From the NCBI GenBank assembly GCA_964531265.1, contig CAZHDW010000010.1, positions 1 to 64,000 on the forward strand: a stretch of 64,000 nucleotides of DNA. The letters are read 5' to 3'. Positions within the stretch are counted from its first letter, which is position 1, and each line of letters begins with the position of its first letter. The notes under the pieces were generated by a model. That model had not been told where the DNA came from. It was given only the letters and a program-made list of their open reading frames with translations, and searched no databases. Positions 60,335 to 64,000 of this stretch are shown here, piece after piece. This DNA is from Hominenteromicrobium sp964531265 (GTDB lineage: Bacteria; Bacillota; Clostridia; Oscillospirales; Acutalibacteraceae). Made by a program: the position numbers and the translations under genes.

Positions 60335-61648
60335 TCATTTCACCGTACTTTCAACAAGCTGCACCTCAACATCCTTCCAGCCGTCTGCCATACCGACGGA
60401 TTCTATCCAGATGATCTCTCCCTCTGCCTCAAGCAGCCACAGCTTATCCCGTACCGCCGCCGGAATACGAAGCTCGTTCATCAGCTTTTTGAGAGATTTT
60501 CCGACACCGCGTCCCATCGGGCGGAAGCGGTCTCCGGAACGCCTTGTGCGAACTGTTACAGTACTTGTAATTTTATCATAGTTTGAAAAGTTATTAAACA
60601 ACAAATTATGAACTTTACTGCCGTTTTTTTGGTTTTCTGTAAACTTTTTTGAAACAAAAAGTGTTCTGCCGTCCGGCAGAGCAGCCTTTCCGTCAACGAG
60701 GGGCACGCACTCCTCGTTTTGCGCCCCAAAGGTTATTGTCAGCGTATCCTGCTTCGCAGTAAGCTGTGCACCACCCGGCAGGGATAGTGCACCGCCGCAG
60801 CGAACACAGCGTTCAGCCTCAACAAGATGCTCATAGCTGAGCCTTCCCACCGGCCGCAGCAGCATTTCAAGCGCAACACGCAGCACAGCGGAATGAGCCG
60901 CTCTCAGCGTTTTGAGATCATGACCCCATTCGCCCTCGCTTTCCGAAAGCAATGCACTCGCCTGCTGAACCATAAATTCCTGCTGTAAAGCCATTGAGTC
61001 CGTAAATCTCGAAATAGCCTCGACCGTCTCGGGATTCACCCTTTTCAGCTCCGGCAGAACATTATGCCTCAGCCTGTTCCTTGTGTATTCAACATCCGCA
61101 TTCGTTGAATCCGTCACATAGCTCAGCCCGTATTCCGCACAGAGAAGCTCTATCTCCTGCCTTGATACTCGCAGCAGGGGTCTGTATATATTTCCACGCC
61201 TCTGCGGTATTCCGCAGGCACCACGAGGGCCCATTCCCCTCGAAAGGTTCATCAGCACCGTTTCCGCATTATCATCGGCATTATGAGCCGTGGCTATGCA
61301 GCCGCTCTCTCCGGCAAATTCCGTAAATGCGGCATATCGTACCCTTCTGGCACATTCCTCGAGCCCCTCGCCGCTTTCCTCTGCCATCACCGGGATGTCT
61401 TTTTTCAACACTTCAAGCTTCAAACGGTGGAAAGTGCAGAACTCGCGCACAAAACTCTCATCCCTGTCAGCCTCGGCACCGCGTATACAGTGGTTAACAT
61501 GTATGCACAAAAGCCTTTCCGGGCCAAAATGCCGCAGCAGAAGATATGTCAGCAAGGTGGAATCCGCACCGCCGGAAAAGCCGACGATTATCTTTCCATC
61601 CTGCGGAAAATCATAGTTCACCCTTTGAAGGATAGCATCAGCCCTCAC
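60335..61648 (-). CDS. tilS: tRNA(Ile)-lysidine synthetase
   Basis: 437 aa, start GTG at 61648 with AGGAGG nine bases upstream; it overlaps the dnaB end by 11 bases. N-terminal PP-loop GFSGGADST near 24 and HNADDNAETVLMNLSRG near 123; the C-terminal domains follow. It converts C34 of tRNA-Ile(CAU) to lysidine so that it reads AUA. The window also holds a CAT-anticodon tRNA at its left edge. Confidence 0.96.
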   Translation of the reverse strand: MRADAILQRVNYDFPQDGKIIVGFSGGADSTLLTYLLLRHFGPERLLCIHVNHCIRGAEADRDESFVREFCTFHRLKLEVLKKDIPVMAEESGEGLEECARRVRYAAFTEFAGESGCIATAHNADDNAETVLMNLSRGMGPRGACGIPQRRGNIYRPLLRVSRQEIELLCAEYGLSYVTDSTNADVEYTRNRLRHNVLPELKRVNPETVEAISRFTDSMALQQEFMVQQASALLSESEGEWGHDLKTLRAAHSAVLRVALEMLLRPVGRLSYEHLVEAERCVRCGGALSLPGGAQLTAKQDTLTITFGAQNEECVPLVDGKAALPDGRTLFVSKKFTENQKNGSKVHNLLFNNFSNYDKITSTVTVRTRRSGDRFRPMGRGVGKSLKKLMNELRIPAAVRDKLWLLEAEGEIIWIESVGMADGWKDVEVQLVESTVK

Positions 61649-63017
61649 GCCGCACAACCTCCTGAGAAGTAAAGCGCATGAATTCGCCCTGCCAGTGCAG
61701 TGGAACATTGCGCAGCTCACCATGTCTGTTCTTTGCGACTATACACTCGGCGCTGTTCTTATCGACATCCTCGGGAGATTTGGATTCATTCGCATAATAC
61801 GCATCTCGGTAGAGAAAAAGAACGATATCGGCATCCTGCTCTATAGAACCGGAATCTCTGAGGTCGGAAAGTACGGGTCTGTGCTCCTGACGCTTTTCAC
61901 CGGCACGGGCAAGCTGTGCCAGCGTGACCACGGGGATATTGAGCTCCTTTGCCATTATCTTAAGGCTTCTGGTTATCTCTGATATTTCCTGCACACGGTT
62001 ATCGATCCTCTGCGCACTGTTCATTAGCTGAAGATAGTCGATCATCACAAGATCAACATCCTTCAGTCTGCGTATCTTCGCCTTCATCTCCGGAACCGTT
62101 ATGCCCGGAGTATCGTCAAGATACAGCTCTGCCTTCGAAAGAATATCTCCGGCCTCTATCAGGCGCGTCCATTCACTCTCGGAAAGCTCACCCGTACGGA
62201 GCTTTGTTCCGCCGACAAGAGCCTCCGAGGATATGACACGCGAAGCCAGCTGCTCCTTGGACATTTCCAATGAGAAGAAGGCCACACGCTTACCGCTGAC
62301 AACGCTCGCATTTCTTGCTATATTCAGCGCAAAGCTCGTTTTACCCATACCGGGACGCGCACCGATTATTACAAGGTCGGATCTGTTAAGTCCGGTTATC
62401 GTATTATCGAGGTCGCGTATGCCGGTGGGGATTCCCTTATAGAGATCCTTGTCCGGGGAATTGAGCCTGTCAAGTCTTTCAAATGTATCGAAAAGAACAT
62501 CGCTCAGCTTTTCAAGTCCGGCAAGAGCCTTGCCGCGGCGAATATCAAATATCCTCTGCTCTGCGGAATCCAGCAGCAGCGAGGTCTCCCCCGCTCCCTC
62601 CGTAGCATCGCTGAGTATTCCCCTTGCCGCATGGATGAGCATTCGCACATCGTATTTATCGCGAACTATTCTGCAATACTCCTCGACATTAGAAATGCTC
62701 GGCACAAGCTGTGCAAGCTGCATCAGGTACACCTTGCCGGTTCCCTCGTCAAAGGTATCCTCATCCCTGAGACGTTCAAGCAGCGTTACCAGATCCACCG
62801 GCTTGCCTGCCGTGAACATCTCGAGCATGGCACCGTATATCAGCCGGTTATTGACCTGATAGAAATAATCGGCGCGCGGAAGCAGCTCTGCCACCGTTGA
62901 AAGGCAGACAGGCTCCAGCAAAACAGCACCGAGCACGGACTGTTCCGCTTCTGCGCTGAACGGCAGCACCATTCCCGGTACCGCCGCCGTATTCAAATCC
63001 AAATAGCCATCCGACAT
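61638..63017 (-). CDS. dnaB: Replicative DNA helicase DnaB
   Basis: 459 aa. N-terminal all-helical domain (AVLLEPVCLSTVAELLP), then RecA-like helicase: Walker A GARPGMGKTSFAL near 205, Walker B VMIDYLQLMN near 315, and DLRDSGSIEQDADIVLFLYR with the arginine finger region near 385. Hexameric replication-fork helicase. GGAG precedes the ATG. Follows rplI by 45 bases, a common order. Confidence 0.98.
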   Translation of the reverse strand: MSDGYLDLNTAAVPGMVLPFSAEAEQSVLGAVLLEPVCLSTVAELLPRADYFYQVNNRLIYGAMLEMFTAGKPVDLVTLLERLRDEDTFDEGTGKVYLMQLAQLVPSISNVEEYCRIVRDKYDVRMLIHAARGILSDATEGAGETSLLLDSAEQRIFDIRRGKALAGLEKLSDVLFDTFERLDRLNSPDKDLYKGIPTGIRDLDNTITGLNRSDLVIIGARPGMGKTSFALNIARNASVVSGKRVAFFSLEMSKEQLASRVISSEALVGGTKLRTGELSESEWTRLIEAGDILSKAELYLDDTPGITVPEMKAKIRRLKDVDLVMIDYLQLMNSAQRIDNRVQEISEITRSLKIMAKELNIPVVTLAQLARAGEKRQEHRPVLSDLRDSGSIEQDADIVLFLYRDAYYANESKSPEDVDKNSAECIVAKNRHGELRNVPLHWQGEFMRFTSQEVVRREG

Positions 63018-63062
63018 AATTTACAGCTCCAATACTTAATACAAAATTACATTTCGATCAGA

Positions 63063-63509
63063 TCAAAGCTCTGTAACGGATACGGACATCTTAGTTGTAA
63101 TGCCGGAATAGAGCTTTATCTCAAACTGATATGTTCCGAATGCCTTGATATCGGAAGAGAGGTGGATCTTTCTCTTATCGATCTCAACGCCGAACTGCTT
63201 CTTGATCTCCTGAGCGATCTCCTTGGCTGTAACCGAGCCGAAGAGCTTTCCGCCGGCGCCGGACTTTGCCGTGATGCGCACGATCTTCTCGCTGAGCTCC
63301 GCTGCAGCTCTCTGAGCCTCCTCTGTCTCCGTCTTTACCTTATATGCCTTGGATGCCTCGGCATTCTTAAGCTCATTCATTACCTGAGCATTTGCCTCTT
63401 TTGCAAGCTGGCGCGGCAGCAGGAAATTTCTTGCATAGCCCTCTGCTGCATTGATAAGCTCACCCTTCTTGCCAACACCCTTAACATCTGCCAAAAGTAC
63501 TACTTTCAT
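63063..63509 (-). CDS. rplI: 50S ribosomal protein L9
   Basis: 148 aa from MKVVLLADV. N-terminal rRNA-binding domain with GKKGELINAAEGYARNFLLPR, a long central helix and a C-terminal domain with GKLFGSVTAKEIA. AAAGGA lies before the ATG; an upstream start six codons earlier lacks a site. Sits between gdpP and dnaB. Confidence 0.97.
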   Translation of the reverse strand: MKVVLLADVKGVGKKGELINAAEGYARNFLLPRQLAKEANAQVMNELKNAEASKAYKVKTETEEAQRAAAELSEKIVRITAKSGAGGKLFGSVTAKEIAQEIKKQFGVEIDKRKIHLSSDIKAFGTYQFEIKLYSGITTKMSVSVTEL

Positions 63510-63554
63510 ATTGATTCCTTTCTCCAATCGGACCTTTGCTTAATTGATACGCGG

Positions 63555-64000
63555 TCAATCGTCCTTCTTCATAGCCGACGCCAGCTTCTGATCCAGTACA
63601 CGGACGAGCATTTTTCTGACATCCTCCGTTGTGCTGTTCTTTACCTGTGCTCCGGCCATATTGAAGTGTCCGCCGCCGCCGAATTCTTCCAGAAGTATCT
63701 GCACGTTCACGTCTCCGAGGCTGCGCGCCGAGATTCCTATCTCGTTGCCCACCTTGAAAATGACGAACGATGCGCGAATACCCTGTATAGACAGCAGCTC
63801 ATCGGCCGCCTGTGCCGCCGCTATGCGAACATTCGGGAATTCCCAATTAGAGCACGCGATAGCACAGTTTTTATATATCTCCGTACCTGCAACGAGCTGA
63901 GAGCGCTCCTTATAGGTATTGAGAGAATTTGCAAACAACTTTTTGACCTCAACCGTATCCGCACCGCGGCGTCTCAAAAACGCCGACGCCTCAAAGGTGC
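63555..64000 (-). CDS. gdpP: c-di-AMP phosphodiesterase GdpP, C-terminal part (cut by window edge)
   Basis: The visible 148 codons are the end of a DHH/DHHA1 protein: TFEASAFLRRRGADTVEVKKLF, then the DHHA1 domain ending in EFGGGGHFNMAGAQV. The position before rplI and dnaB is that of gdpP (yybT). The membrane, PAS-like and DHH parts lie outside the window, so hydrolysis of c-di-AMP is inferred from context. Confidence 0.9.
   Translation of the reverse strand, partial: TFEASAFLRRRGADTVEVKKLFANSLNTYKERSQLVAGTEIYKNCAIACSNWEFPNVRIAAAQAADELLSIQGIRASFVIFKVGNEIGISARSLGDVNVQILLEEFGGGGHFNMAGAQVKNSTTEDVRKMLVRVLDQKLASAMKKDD

Noticed and set aside
1..64000. CRISPR arrays, insertion sequences, prophage genes, rRNA operons
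   Set aside because: No direct repeats with regular spacers, transposase or integrase motifs, phage structural genes or rRNA sequences were seen.

Overview
The window comes from a Gram-positive, endospore-lineage Firmicute of class Clostridia, most likely order Oscillospirales (inference). The evidence is a PolC-type replicase, the order pyrH-frr-uppS-cdsA-dxr-rseP-ispG-polC, the block yceD-rpmF / DUF512-der-plsY, the walJ-rlmH pair, electron-bifurcating NfnAB and a cotJ spore-coat locus. Promoters are mostly TTGNNN-17-TATAAT, and strong GGAGG sites allow TTG and GTG starts. The layout is chromosomal housekeeping DNA. I see no phage, insertion sequence, CRISPR array or rRNA.

Layout. 1-16 kb is almost all minus strand: a cut-off tRNA with CAT anticodon, a zinc-ribbon protein plus efp, a M24 peptidase, YqeG phosphatase, rpsU (58 codons), asparaginase, then the long pyrH-to-polC operon covering UMP kinase, ribosome recycling, undecaprenyl-PP and isoprenoid synthesis, CDP-diacylglycerol, site-2 protease and the replicase. 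16-19.4 kb is plus strand: a lipoprotein and nfnAB. 19.5-22.9 kb is a MarR-led minus operon with a DUF5131 protein and two aldo/keto reductases. 23-32 kb is plus strand and more accessory: YbaK deacylase, a surface protein, cotJA-cotJB with a truncated cotJC, an MFS and a MATE transporter, gdhA, a decayed kinase-like pseudogene (minus strand), and a PTS IIC gene behind a structured leader.

32-64 kb is minus strand again. It holds walJ-rlmH with a ThyX-like gene, murA, plsY/der/DUF512, rpmF/yceD, pgi, an operon of ADP-ribosylglycohydrolase, unknown protein, glpK and dacF, then MATE and mgtC. These are followed by a peptide/amino-acid operon (two M42 peptidases, GNAT, methionine gamma-lyase-like), secG, a topoisomerase IV pair, and gdpP-rplI-dnaB-tilS-hpt-ftsH.

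The most interesting items are the truncated cotJC, the frameshifted and internally deleted kinase pseudogene, the unassigned structured leader of the PTS gene, a roughly 250-nt structured non-coding block between parC and secG, the MarR/DUF5131/AKR operon, the ADP-ribosylglycohydrolase-unknown pair, and a divergent ThyX-like protein. Gene identities come from recognising family motifs by eye. No database search was run.
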